Source: JBCBWG01 sp964579305 (GTDB taxonomy: Bacteria > Pseudomonadota > Alphaproteobacteria > Rhizobiales > Hyphomicrobiaceae). From it: a stretch of 20,412 bases of DNA. This document shows positions 8,216 through 15,428 of this stretch, one piece after another; position 1 is the first letter of the stretch; every line of letters starts with the position of its first letter. A program made the translations under genes and the position numbers. The stretch spans positions 1 to 20,412 of the forward strand of contig CAZOGY010000066.1 of assembly GCA_964579305.1 (NCBI GenBank), written 5' to 3'. The notes beneath the pieces are model-generated. The model was not told the DNA's origin. It made no database searches and worked only from the letters and a program-made list of their open reading frames with translations.

Positions 8216-8590
8216 TCAGGGTTGCTCGGTCTCACCCTGTTGGCGCGATTGCGCAGTGGCGTCAGCGCCGATCGAAAAGCCGAGCATGGCGCGCATGAAC
8301 TGAAAGATGCCTTGGACGACCTCTGAGACGTTGCCGGCGATGAACAATTGGCGGAACTCCGGCCGCGACTGTGCCCAGGCTTCAAAGCTTTGCAAGGCTT
8401 GACCACGGGCGGCGACGTTGGCGCCTTCATCGGCCGTGAGCTGGCCCATCATTTCCGTAAAATCATCGTCGCCCAAGTCGGTGCGCAAACTGTTCAAAAG
8501 CTCGGCGACCTCGGCTTCGCTGAGCTGGATTTCGTCCGGTCCCGAACCAATGCGCATCACGTCGTCGTTGCTATGGGGATCGTTGGTCAT
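8216..8590 (-). CDS. Small helical protein upstream of GTPase, paralog of next gene
   Basis: This 124-residue soluble protein is acidic in its N-terminal half (residues 1-60) and hydrophobic-helical in 60-105. Its residues 68-104 align without gaps with residues 39-75 of the product of the neighbouring 8649-8879 gene, sharing the pattern S-F-x2-W-x4-P-x9-N-x8-F-x3-R-x2-L-G (Ser68, Phe69, Trp72, Pro77, Asn87, Phe96, Arg100, Leu103, Gly104). The last 20 residues are a polar tail rich in Gln. The ATG at 8590 has AGGCAG about nine bases upstream. I do not recognise the family. Position between its paralog and a GTPase gene on the same strand suggests a partner or regulator of that GTPase; this is inference. 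Confidence 0.75.
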   Translation of the reverse strand: MTNDPHSNDDVMRIGSGPDEIQLSEAEVAELLNSLRTDLGDDDFTEMMGQLTADEGANVAARGQALQSFEAWAQSRPEFRQLFIAGNVSEVVQGIFQFMRAMLGFSIGADATAQSRQQGETEQP

Positions 8591-8648
8591 CGCAATTACT
8601 GCCTATCAGCGAAAAATATCTGAATGATCGACGCGCCGGTCAGGCCGG

Positions 8649-8879
8649 CTACATGCCCAAGAGCCTGCGCACCACCGTGAAAAGGGCTGGCGCAATCGCC
8701 GCAAGGTTCTCCGCCACCCCGGAATTGCCAAGCACGGGATGGTTCATCACCCACAGCTTGAAACTGTCGAGCGATGACAGCGTGGCCTCGCGCGCAGCCG
8801 TCTCCTCGCTCTGGAGATGACCGACAAGCGCGTCGAGTTCCTCCTGGCTGACCGGCGGCTTCTCGCTTTCGGTGGTCAT
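8649..8879 (-). CDS. Small helical protein, first gene of the GTPase cassette
   Basis: The 76-residue product begins with a short charged stretch (1-30, SQEELDALVGHLQSEE) and then carries the same helical module as the next gene: Ser39, Phe40, Trp43, Pro48, Asn58, Phe67, Arg71, Leu74, Gly75. It ends right after this LG motif, where the paralog has a further 20-residue tail. The hydrophobic C-terminal helices (LAAIAPALFTVVRRLLGM) could contact a membrane or a partner, but no definite transmembrane segment is seen. Start at the ATG 8879; a GTG/ATG further upstream is not supported. It is the first gene of the minus-strand set, divergent from ettA across a 271-base gap that should hold both promoters. 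Confidence 0.7.
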   Translation of the reverse strand: MTTESEKPPVSQEELDALVGHLQSEETAAREATLSSLDSFKLWVMNHPVLGNSGVAENLAAIAPALFTVVRRLLGM

Positions 8880-9150
8880 CGGTATGCTCCACGCTTCGCC
8901 TTATGCTCTCCGCCGATACGTCTATCACGCACAGAGTGACAAACCAACGATTGCACGCGCCCGCGCGGCGCAAGGCGGCCGCATCATTGGACCGAGCCGA
9001 GCGTATGCCCGGCAGCGTGCCCTGCGACCGTCTCCGCAATCCCGGTTTCATGGCAGGCTGCCAATTGAGCGCGGCCTCGCGATGGGCTACATGGTTGCGC
9101 CTTAACCCACACGCGGTCTGCGTTCAGCGTCGCGATCAACGGAGTGCCAG

Positions 9151-10806
9151 ATGGCGAACCCACAGTACGTCTATCACATGCACAAGGTCTCCAAGACCTA
9201 TCCCGGCGGCAAGCAGGTCTTGCGCGATATTTCCCTTTCGTTCCTGCCGGGTGCGAAGATCGGCGTGGTTGGGGTCAACGGCGCGGGTAAGTCCACGCTC
9301 TTGAAGATTTTCGCTGGCCAGATCGATGACTTCAACGGCGAGGCCTGGGCCGCCGATGGCATCAAGGTTGGCTATCTCCCTCAGGAACCGGAGCTGGATC
9401 CGGACAAGGACGTGATGGGCAACGCCATGGAAGGTGTCGCCGAGAAAAAAGCGATGGTGGACCGCTTTAACGAGTTGGCGGCCAACTATTCCGAAGAGAC
9501 GGCCGATGAGATGGCCGAACTGCAGGATCAGATCGACGCGCTCGATCTGTGGGATCTGGACGCACAGGTGGAACAGGCGCTCGATGCGCTGCGGTGCCCC
9601 GCCGCCGACGCCGACGTCACAAAACTGTCGGGTGGCGAACGCCGCCGTGTGGCATTGGCCAAGCTATTGCTCTCGAAACCCGACATTCTGCTGCTTGACG
9701 AGCCGACCAACCACCTCGACGCAGAGAGCGTTGCTTGGCTGGAGCGGTTCTTGCGGGAGTATGCCGGCTGCGTGATCCTGGTGACGCACGATCGCTATTT
9801 CCTCGACAACATCACCGCATGGACGTTGGAGCTCGATCGCGGCCACGGCGTGCCCTACAAGGGCAATTACTCCAGCTGGTTGGAGCAGAAGGCCAAGCGC
9901 CTTGAGGCTGAAGAGGGCGCTGAGAAATCGAAAGAGCGCGCATTGCGGCGCGAATTGGAATGGATTCAGTCATCGCCAAAAGCGCGTCAGGCGAAGTCAA
10001 AGGCAAGAATCCAGGCTTACGAAAAGATGGCCGAAGAAGCCGGTCAGGAAAAAGTCAGCCACGCGCAAATTCAAATTGCACCCGGCCCGAAGCTTGGCAA
10101 TGTCGTCATTGAAGCCGACGCCATTACAAAAGGCTTTGGCGACCGTCTGTTGATCGATGATCTTTCGTTCAAACTGCCGCCGGGCGGGATCGTTGGTGTG
10201 ATCGGCCCCAACGGCGCCGGCAAATCGACGCTGTTCAAGATGATGGTCGGCGATGAAAAGCCCGATAGCGGCGATTTCCGCATCGGCGAAAGCGTGAAGT
10301 TGTCCTACGTCGACCAGTCGCGCGCTCACCTCGACGATAACAAATCGGTTTGGGAAGAGATTTCCGGCGGCCTTGACCAAATTCAATTGGGCAAGCGCGA
10401 GGTGAATTCACGGGCCTATTGCGGCTGGTTCAATTTCAAAGGCCCCGACCAGCAAAAGAAAGTCGGAATGTTGTCAGGTGGTGAGCGCAACCGCGTTCAC
10501 CTGGCAAAGCTTCTAAAGGAAGGTGGCAACGTCCTGCTCTTGGACGAGCCGACCAACGATTTGGACGTGGAGACGCTGTCCGCGCTAGAAGCCGCCTTGG
10601 AAGACTTCGCTGGCTGCGCCGTCGTCATCAGCCACGATCGCTTCTTCCTTGACCGCCTCGCCACGCACATTCTTGCCTTCGAGGGCGACAGCCATGTGGA
10701 ATGGTTCGAGGGCAACTTCGCCGACTACGAAGAAGACAAAAAGCGCCGGCTCGGCGATGCGGCAACCGAGCCTCACCGCATCAAATTCAAGCGCTTCGAG
10801 CGCTGA
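9151..10806 (+). CDS. ettA: ABC-F protein EttA, energy-dependent translational throttle
   Basis: EttA binds the ribosomal E site and gates the first elongation step according to ATP/ADP level. The 551-residue protein has two ATP-binding cassettes and no membrane domain. In cassette 1 the Walker A is GVNGAGKST (41-49), the signature LSGGERRR (159-166), and the Walker B LLDEPTNHLD ends at 190, with the switch His in VTHDR. In cassette 2 these are GPNGAGKST (352-360), LSGGERNR (441-448), DEPTNDLD and VISHDR. An arm-like insert (about 93-140) in cassette 1 and the charged linker at 240-310 (with SSPKARQAKSKARIQAYEKM) distinguish EttA from Uup and YheS. GGAG at 9141-9144 gives good spacing to the ATG. 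Nothing unusual was noticed. Confidence 0.96.
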   Translation: MANPQYVYHMHKVSKTYPGGKQVLRDISLSFLPGAKIGVVGVNGAGKSTLLKIFAGQIDDFNGEAWAADGIKVGYLPQEPELDPDKDVMGNAMEGVAEKKAMVDRFNELAANYSEETADEMAELQDQIDALDLWDLDAQVEQALDALRCPAADADVTKLSGGERRRVALAKLLLSKPDILLLDEPTNHLDAESVAWLERFLREYAGCVILVTHDRYFLDNITAWTLELDRGHGVPYKGNYSSWLEQKAKRLEAEEGAEKSKERALRRELEWIQSSPKARQAKSKARIQAYEKMAEEAGQEKVSHAQIQIAPGPKLGNVVIEADAITKGFGDRLLIDDLSFKLPPGGIVGVIGPNGAGKSTLFKMMVGDEKPDSGDFRIGESVKLSYVDQSRAHLDDNKSVWEEISGGLDQIQLGKREVNSRAYCGWFNFKGPDQQKKVGMLSGGERNRVHLAKLLKEGGNVLLLDEPTNDLDVETLSALEAALEDFAGCAVVISHDRFFLDRLATHILAFEGDSHVEWFEGNFADYEEDKKRRLGDAATEPHRIKFKRFER

Positions 10807-11007
10807 CGCGAGGCGGAGCCGTTCGCTTCAAGTGTCAGCTGCAACTGCCTAACGCATTGATCTGACGGTCATTGTCTTGTTTACGACGTCCGCAATTCAA
10901 GCGCGAATCCTGATCCAATTCCGGTTAAGCGAATAGCACCCGCGTGCAACGCGGCCTGAGCGGGTGCGCCCGCCCGCACCAAAGTTTGACCCAACCGGAG
11001 TAGCTTT

Positions 11008-11511
11008 ATGCGCTGGATCAACATCCTCGCGATCGCGCTGGCGACCGCATTCGTCATGGGGGCGCCGACGGCCGATGTCGCCGAAGCCCGCATGCACACC
11101 AAACACAAGCACCACGGCAAGAAAATGCCGCGCCGCAGCCTGCTCGGCAACCTGCGCCGTCGCATGCCAAAAGTGCGCATGCCGCGCCTTGTCATGCCGC
11201 GTGCTCGCCGCAGCCACGCAGATCGCGCAAAGGCCCGCGCAGAAATGCGTGCGCTTTTCGCCCGCATGCCGCGCCAGAAATACGTCGCGCCAACGCGCAT
11301 GTCGCGTGAAGAAAAGCGCAAAGTCCGCGCCGAAGCGCGCGCCAGGGCGCATGCGGAACTGCGTGCTCTGTTTGCCCGCGTACCGCGCCCGAAAATGAAG
11401 CCGCGCCATCATGTGCGCCCGCGCCGGATGCATCACGGCATGAAGCGCCCGCATCGTCGCAGCCTGCTTTCGATGTTCCATGGCCGCAAATCGCATAAGC
11501 GTAGCCGCTAA
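11008..11511 (+). CDS. Secreted, highly basic Arg/His/Met-rich repeat protein
   Basis: The first 27 residues form a signal peptide (MRWINILAIALATAFVMG, likely cleavage after AEA). The mature part is extraordinarily basic: over the whole 167 residues I count 36 Arg, 14 Lys and 13 His against 8 Asp plus Glu. Internal repeats are visible: AEMRALFARMPRQK (78-91) and AELRALFARVPRPK (116-129), and HHG-x-K-x-P-then-RRSLL near both ends (35-46 and 142-154). Met-Pro pairs recur around 52-64. No known family is recognised. Binding to anionic partners such as cell-wall or outer-membrane polymers, nucleic acid or heme/metal through His and Met is possible but unproven. GGAG at 10997-11000 supports the ATG. 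The gene has its own terminator and probably its own promoter in the 201-base gap after ettA. Confidence 0.75.
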   Translation: MRWINILAIALATAFVMGAPTADVAEARMHTKHKHHGKKMPRRSLLGNLRRRMPKVRMPRLVMPRARRSHADRAKARAEMRALFARMPRQKYVAPTRMSREEKRKVRAEARARAHAELRALFARVPRPKMKPRHHVRPRRMHHGMKRPHRRSLLSMFHGRKSHKRSR

Positions 11512-11577
11512 AACGGCCAAAACCGTTCCGATTTGCTAAAAAAAAGGCGAACGCGACGGTGGATGCGTTATGGACAA

Positions 11578-11605
11578 AAAAAGGGGCCCGGTTTGGCCCC
11601 TTTTT
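11578..11605 (+). terminator. Strong hairpin terminator after the basic protein gene
   Basis: AAAAAGGGGCC pairs with GGCCCCTTTTT over a 6-base loop, followed by further T-rich sequence (CATTTTTC). The A-tract on the left means it could also stop minus-strand transcripts, but the minus-strand gene that ends at 11697 would still have 90 bases to read before reaching it. Confidence 0.85.
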
Positions 11606-11696
11606 CATTTTTCAGAGCGCCGCCAGTGCCAAGCCTTGCGACCGCCAAATCAATGGGCCAAGCCGCACCGCAGGACCGCGCGAAATTTTTGTGAAA

Positions 11697-12278
11697 TTAT
11701 CGGTTGAGCGCCATAACAAGGGCTTCAACCCGGCCGCCGTTCTCGCCGATATAGTTTTCAAACAGCCGTGTCAGGAATGGGCTGATCCAGAATCCAAGGA
11801 CCTGCGCATCGCGCACCCGGAAACTGCGACCGCGCGGGACCAACATCCAACGCACATCGTACTGCGAACCGTCCGCCAGATAGACCGAACTGTCGACGAG
11901 CACGTGGCGGCCATCGCGGATGCCGGCGCTCGCGAAGGTCACGCGGCTGACGATATACTTTGGCGCTTCGTTGGCGGCGTACCGGGCGATGAACTTCACC
12001 AGCCCGCCATAATACGCCTTGCGCGAATTGGGCGTGAGGCTTGTGCGATAACTGCCGAGCGCGTCCATCCCAATCGCAGGCACGTGTCCGTATTTACGGA
12101 TTACGCGGGCAAACGCATTGGCCGTGCCCTGTTTTTGCGCGCCGATGAGTTCGTTGGCCGTCTGCCGCATGAATGCGACAGCCTTGTCTTCGGCGTGCGC
12201 AACCGGAACCGCCAGTGTCGCGCTGAAGATCATGCCCAGCGCAAGGAGTGCTGCGCCGCAAGTTTGTGACAACCGCAT
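11697..12278 (-). CDS. MlaC/Ttg2D-like periplasmic phospholipid-binding protein
   Basis: The 193-residue protein has a signal peptide (1-29, cleavage after AHA) and the MlaC/Ttg2D fold pattern: a helical N-terminal part with FARVIRKYGHVPAIGMDALGSY and a mixed C-terminal half with YIVSRVTFASAGIRDGRHVLVDSSVYLADGSQ given in two adjoining pieces, then VRWMLVPRGRSFRVRDAQVLG. MlaC carries phospholipid between the outer-membrane MlaA complex and the inner-membrane MlaFEDB transporter. The ATG at 12278, with GGGAG nine bases before, gives the signal peptide. A frame open further upstream to 12668 is not supported. No other mla gene is adjacent, so this is either an unlinked MlaC or an additional homolog with another partner. 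The next upstream gene on the same strand lies 241 bases away. Confidence 0.82.
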   Translation of the reverse strand: MRLSQTCGAALLALGMIFSATLAVPVAHAEDKAVAFMRQTANELIGAQKQGTANAFARVIRKYGHVPAIGMDALGSYRTSLTPNSRKAYYGGLVKFIARYAANEAPKYIVSRVTFASAGIRDGRHVLVDSSVYLADGSQYDVRWMLVPRGRSFRVRDAQVLGFWISPFLTRLFENYIGENGGRVEALVMALNR

Positions 12279-12519
12279 AAGTCCGTGCTCCCGCGTCCTG
12301 GCTTGTGTGGTAAGAGAAAGTAACAATTGACCACTGTCGACGTGCGCCGCGCCTGATCTGTCAGCGCGGACAAACTGCGCGGCCCCTTCGGCCGGTTTCG
12401 TCATCGTCCGGTTTGCCTCGCGATTGCGGCCAAATCTGTGCGAAACCGTTGAAAGTCTCCGCCATTGGGTCACTCTGTGCCATCCGGCGGCTAACCTGCC
12501 ACTGACGGCATACTTGACT

Positions 12520-13134
12520 TCATGCCATTGCTGCATCGGCTTGACCATATGAACGCTGGCGCAGATCGCGCGGGCGTGGCGCGCCGGCCGCAGTGGTGAT
12601 TTCAGGCAACCCGAGCCGCCGGCCGGCATCGGCCGAAATTTCGAGCGGCAACCGATTGGCTTTGACAATCAAAACCGACTGGTGCGGGTCGGTGTGGACC
12701 AGTTCAAGCCCTTCGTATCGGCCGTCGACACTGGTCAACGTCAACCGCCGCAGTCCCACGAACGTCCGGGTTGGCAAGCGCCGCGTGTGGCTGCCGAACC
12801 AATCGTGATGCGTCGTTTCGATCGCCTCAGCATCGAGTGCGATGTCGACACGCCGGCGACCGTGGCGGCTCGATTGGAGGAAGCACCACGCGGTGGCTGA
12901 GACCCCAATTAATGCGGCCCCTGCAAGCTTCGCCGTGCCGACGCTCGGTTCCGAAGTAACAAGCCCGCTTGATATTGCAGCAAGCGCGACCGGCAACGGA
13001 ACGAGCGTCGCAATCATCACGCCTGCTGCCGCATATCCGAACGCGGCGACGTGCGATCCGCGGCACGTCACCTTCCAGTCGCTTTCCAGCGGCCCGCCGG
13101 TGGTCTCAATGCGATCAATCCAACGGTAACGCAC
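12520..13134 (-). CDS. Two-helix membrane protein of unknown function
   Basis: The GTG at 13134 is preceded by GGGAGGAG at ideal spacing, giving 204 residues. A short cytoplasmic-type N-terminus is followed by two membrane segments at about 31-53 and 68-87. A soluble C-terminal domain of about 110 residues begins after the basic RHGRRR stretch, reads as alternating strands (VDIALDAEAIE, FVGLRRLTLTS, EGLELVHTD, HQSVLIVK), and ends in a polar tail. This layout of two helices plus a small beta domain recalls bacterial PH-like membrane proteins, but I cannot assign it with confidence. The frame extends to a TTG at 13161, which lacks support. The gene diverges from the methionine regulator, with the operator in the 124-base gap between them. 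Confidence 0.72.
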   Translation of the reverse strand: MRYRWIDRIETTGGPLESDWKVTCRGSHVAAFGYAAAGVMIATLVPLPVALAAISSGLVTSEPSVGTAKLAGAALIGVSATAWCFLQSSRHGRRRVDIALDAEAIETTHHDWFGSHTRRLPTRTFVGLRRLTLTSVDGRYEGLELVHTDPHQSVLIVKANRLPLEISADAGRRLGLPEITTAAGAPRPRDLRQRSYGQADAAMA

Positions 13135-13235
13135 GCTCGCTCCTCCCGAAATGTTCCGCAACTGTATGCGGTCAGGCTTTCGGCCGCGTTAATGAGCGTT
13201 GCGCATTGGGACTTCGCTTGCCGCCCACGACGAGC

Positions 13236-13263
13236 TTGACACATAAAGATATCTTTATATGCT
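13236..13263 (+). promoter_or_regulatory. Probable sigma-70 promoter of the methionine operon
   Basis: A perfect -35 box TTGACA (13236-13241) is followed 16 bases later by TATGCT (13258-13263). The 16-bp palindrome listed separately fills almost the whole spacer. Transcription would begin near 13270, which is practically at the best start codon of the regulator gene. Confidence 0.6.
13243..13258. promoter_or_regulatory. Perfect 16-bp palindromic operator, probable SahR site
   Basis: ATAAAGATATCTTTAT is a perfect inverted repeat in an otherwise GC-rich region, between the -35 and -10 boxes and 13 bases before the regulator's start codon. AT-rich palindromes of this kind with AAAGATATCTTT cores are what I recall for SahR, the S-adenosylhomocysteine-responsive ArsR-family regulator of methionine genes in proteobacteria. 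The position predicts autorepression of the whole operon. No second copy was noticed in the window. Confidence 0.75.
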
Positions 13264-13270
13264 TTTGTGC

Positions 13271-14383
13271 ATGAGTGAAGTTCTCGAGCACAGTTTGAGC
13301 CAGGGCGATGCGCCGGGCGGCCACAGCGGCAGCGCCAGTCTGCCGACCGCGCTGTTGCGCGATGCGCAGGACGGCCGCGCAGTACGGCTCGGGGCTGATC
13401 GCGTTGTTGCCGTTTTAAAGGCCGCGGCCGAACCGACCAGGCTGCGCATCCTGGCGCTGCTGGCCGTATGGGAACTCACGGTCAAAGATCTCACACAGGT
13501 GCTTGGTCAGTCCCAGCCGCGGATTTCACGCCATTTGAAACTCCTGGCTGAGGCCGGCCTCGTGGATCGGCATCGAGAAGGGACGTGGGTGAACGTGCGT
13601 CTCGCCGAAGAAGCCGGTGGCGTGAACTTTGCGCAAATCATTATCGGCTGGCTCGATCGCGGCGATGATCTTTTGCGCCGGGATCTGGAACGGGCCCGTG
13701 CATTGGTCGAAGCACGCGCTGCGCGGGCACAGGCCTATTTCGCGGAGAACGCCGGTGAATGGGACGCCATCCGCGCGCTGCACATGGATGAGGCGGGTGT
13801 CGAGACAGCCATGCAGGCCATGCTCGGCGGCGAGCGTCTGCAAGCCTTCCTCGATTTGGGCACCGGGACCGGCCGGTTGCTGGAGCTGTTCGCGCCAATC
13901 TTTGAGCGCGGGATCGGCATCGATACGAACCCGGAAATGTTGAGCTATGCGCGCTCGCGCATCGAGGCAGCCGGTTTACGCCACGCGCAAGTCCGCCAGG
14001 GCGACATTTACAACCTGAACTTGCCCGACGATGCCCACGATGCCGTCGTGATGCATCAGGTGCTTCACTTCTTGACCGAACCTGATGTGGCCGTCCGCGA
14101 GGCAGCCCGCGTTGTGGCGCCAGGCGGCCGGCTGATGGTGGTCGATTTCGCGCCCCACGACCATGACGTGCTGCGCGACCGCTTTGCGCACAGCTATCTC
14201 GGGATTTCCGATGAGCGCATGGCGGCGTGGCTCGCAGGCGCAGGGCTGGAATTGGCCGGCCGTGAACCGGTGCCCCCGCCGGCGGGCGGACACACCCAGT
14301 CCGGCTTGACCGTTCTGATCTGGCTGGCCCGCAAGCCGCTTCCCAGCGCAACAGCGCGCGACGACGGGGCCTCGCCGATCTGA
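13271..14383 (+). CDS. sahR: ArsR-type regulator fused to SAM-dependent methyltransferase domain (probable SahR)
   Basis: The protein joins an ArsR-type winged helix (about 42-115; ADRVVAVLKAAAEPTRLRIL, then GQSQPRISRHLKLLAEAGLVDRHREG) to a class I methyltransferase-like domain (about 160-350) with motif I FLDLGTGTGRL at 193-203, the acidic residue in GIDTN (Asp218) and motif VVAPGGRLMVVDF. This fusion upstream of metF/metH is the form of SahR found in alphaproteobacteria. The methyltransferase fold is thought to bind S-adenosylhomocysteine rather than catalyse. The start is taken as the ATG at 13271 (370 residues). An ATG at 13259 would overlap the -10 box, and no Shine-Dalgarno sequence precedes either, so the transcript may be leaderless. 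metF follows after 103 bases and is probably co-transcribed. Confidence 0.85.
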   Translation: MSEVLEHSLSQGDAPGGHSGSASLPTALLRDAQDGRAVRLGADRVVAVLKAAAEPTRLRILALLAVWELTVKDLTQVLGQSQPRISRHLKLLAEAGLVDRHREGTWVNVRLAEEAGGVNFAQIIIGWLDRGDDLLRRDLERARALVEARAARAQAYFAENAGEWDAIRALHMDEAGVETAMQAMLGGERLQAFLDLGTGTGRLLELFAPIFERGIGIDTNPEMLSYARSRIEAAGLRHAQVRQGDIYNLNLPDDAHDAVVMHQVLHFLTEPDVAVREAARVVAPGGRLMVVDFAPHDHDVLRDRFAHSYLGISDERMAAWLAGAGLELAGREPVPPPAGGHTQSGLTVLIWLARKPLPSATARDDGASPI

Positions 14384-14486
14384 CGCAAGCCACCGCGGAC
14401 ACCACGCAGACCGATCCAACACCATCATCCAACAACGATCGCGCCAAGCGCAATATCTCGTCCTTTCAACCACGGGGCAGACTGAA

Positions 14487-15428
14487 ATGAGCCAAGTCCG
14501 CAAAAGCCGCCAATGTGGCCGCAACGAGCTTGCGGTGTCGTTTGAATTTTTCCCGCCCAAGAACGAAGCGATGGAGCAGGCGCTTTGGGGCGCGGTCGAT
14601 CGTTTGTCGCCGCTTGCGCCAACGTTTGTGTCCGTGACTTACGGGGCAGGGGGCTCAACGCGTGAGCGCACCCACGCAACCGTCGCCAGGCTGATCAAAG
14701 ACACACCGCTGGCGCCGGCGGCCCACTTGACCTGCGTGGGCGCAACCCGCGCCGACGTCGACGCGGTTGTCCGCGATTACTGGGAGGTTGGTGTCCGCCA
14801 CATCGTCGCCCTGCGTGGCGATCCCGCCGGCGGCGTCGGCACAAGTTATGAGCCGCACCCCGGCGGCTATGCGAACGCCGCTGAACTGACCGCGGGCATC
14901 AAAGCCATTGCAGCGTTTGAAGTTTCAGTGGCCGGCTATCCCGAAGTCCACCCCGAAAGCCCATCGCAATCAGCCGACATCGACAATCTCAAAGCCAAAG
15001 TCGATGCGGGCGCCGACCGGATTATCACGCAGTTTTTCTTCGATAACGCGCATTACCTTCGGTTTGTCGAGAAGGCGCGCGCGGCAGGCATTACGGTGCC
15101 GATCCTGCCTGGCATCGTGCCAATCCACAGCTTCAAGCAGATCGCAAGTTTTGCCGGCAAGACCGGGGCAAGCGTGCCGGACTGGTTGGCGGAACGGTTT
15201 GAAGGCCTGGAGAATGATCAACAAACTTCACACCTGGTGGCGGCCGCGGTTGCCGCTGAGCAGGTCATCGACCTTGTCGACCGCGGCGTGACGGATTTCC
15301 ACTTCTACACGCTCAACCGCGCTGATCTGTGCTTTGCGATCTGCCATTTGATCGGCGTGCGCCCGCATATTGAAGCCCCCCAACGCGCATCCCGTGATGC
15401 CGGTGCAGCCATGGCGGTGTCGGCATGA
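14487..15428 (+). CDS. metF: 5,10-methylenetetrahydrofolate reductase
   Basis: MetF reduces 5,10-methylene-THF to 5-methyl-THF with FAD, supplying the methyl donor for methionine synthase. The 313-residue protein has the bacterial single-domain barrel. FEFFPPKN at 19-26 carries the catalytic Glu20, followed by VSVTYGAGGSTRERTH, the LTCVGATR strand, HIVALRGDPAGG and ITQFFFDN. GGGGCAG shortly before the ATG serves as ribosome binding site. The stop overlaps the next start in an ATGA (15425-15428), so it is translationally coupled to the first metH half. Confidence 0.96.
   Translation: MSQVRKSRQCGRNELAVSFEFFPPKNEAMEQALWGAVDRLSPLAPTFVSVTYGAGGSTRERTHATVARLIKDTPLAPAAHLTCVGATRADVDAVVRDYWEVGVRHIVALRGDPAGGVGTSYEPHPGGYANAAELTAGIKAIAAFEVSVAGYPEVHPESPSQSADIDNLKAKVDAGADRIITQFFFDNAHYLRFVEKARAAGITVPILPGIVPIHSFKQIASFAGKTGASVPDWLAERFEGLENDQQTSHLVAAAVAAEQVIDLVDRGVTDFHFYTLNRADLCFAICHLIGVRPHIEAPQRASRDAGAAMAVSA

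Noticed and set aside
7529..8326. Plus-strand open frame of 265 codons across the GTPase gene
   Set aside because: It lies antisense to clear GTPase motifs and spans a gene boundary; composition is that of a shadow frame.
13641..14453. Minus-strand open frame of 270 codons opposite the methionine regulator
   Set aside because: Arg/Ala/Pro-rich shadow of a gene with clear HTH and methyltransferase motifs.
14384..14486. SAM or SAH riboswitch before metF, or one before either metH half
   Set aside because: No conserved riboswitch core was recognised in these short gaps; control is better explained by the operator at 13243-13258.
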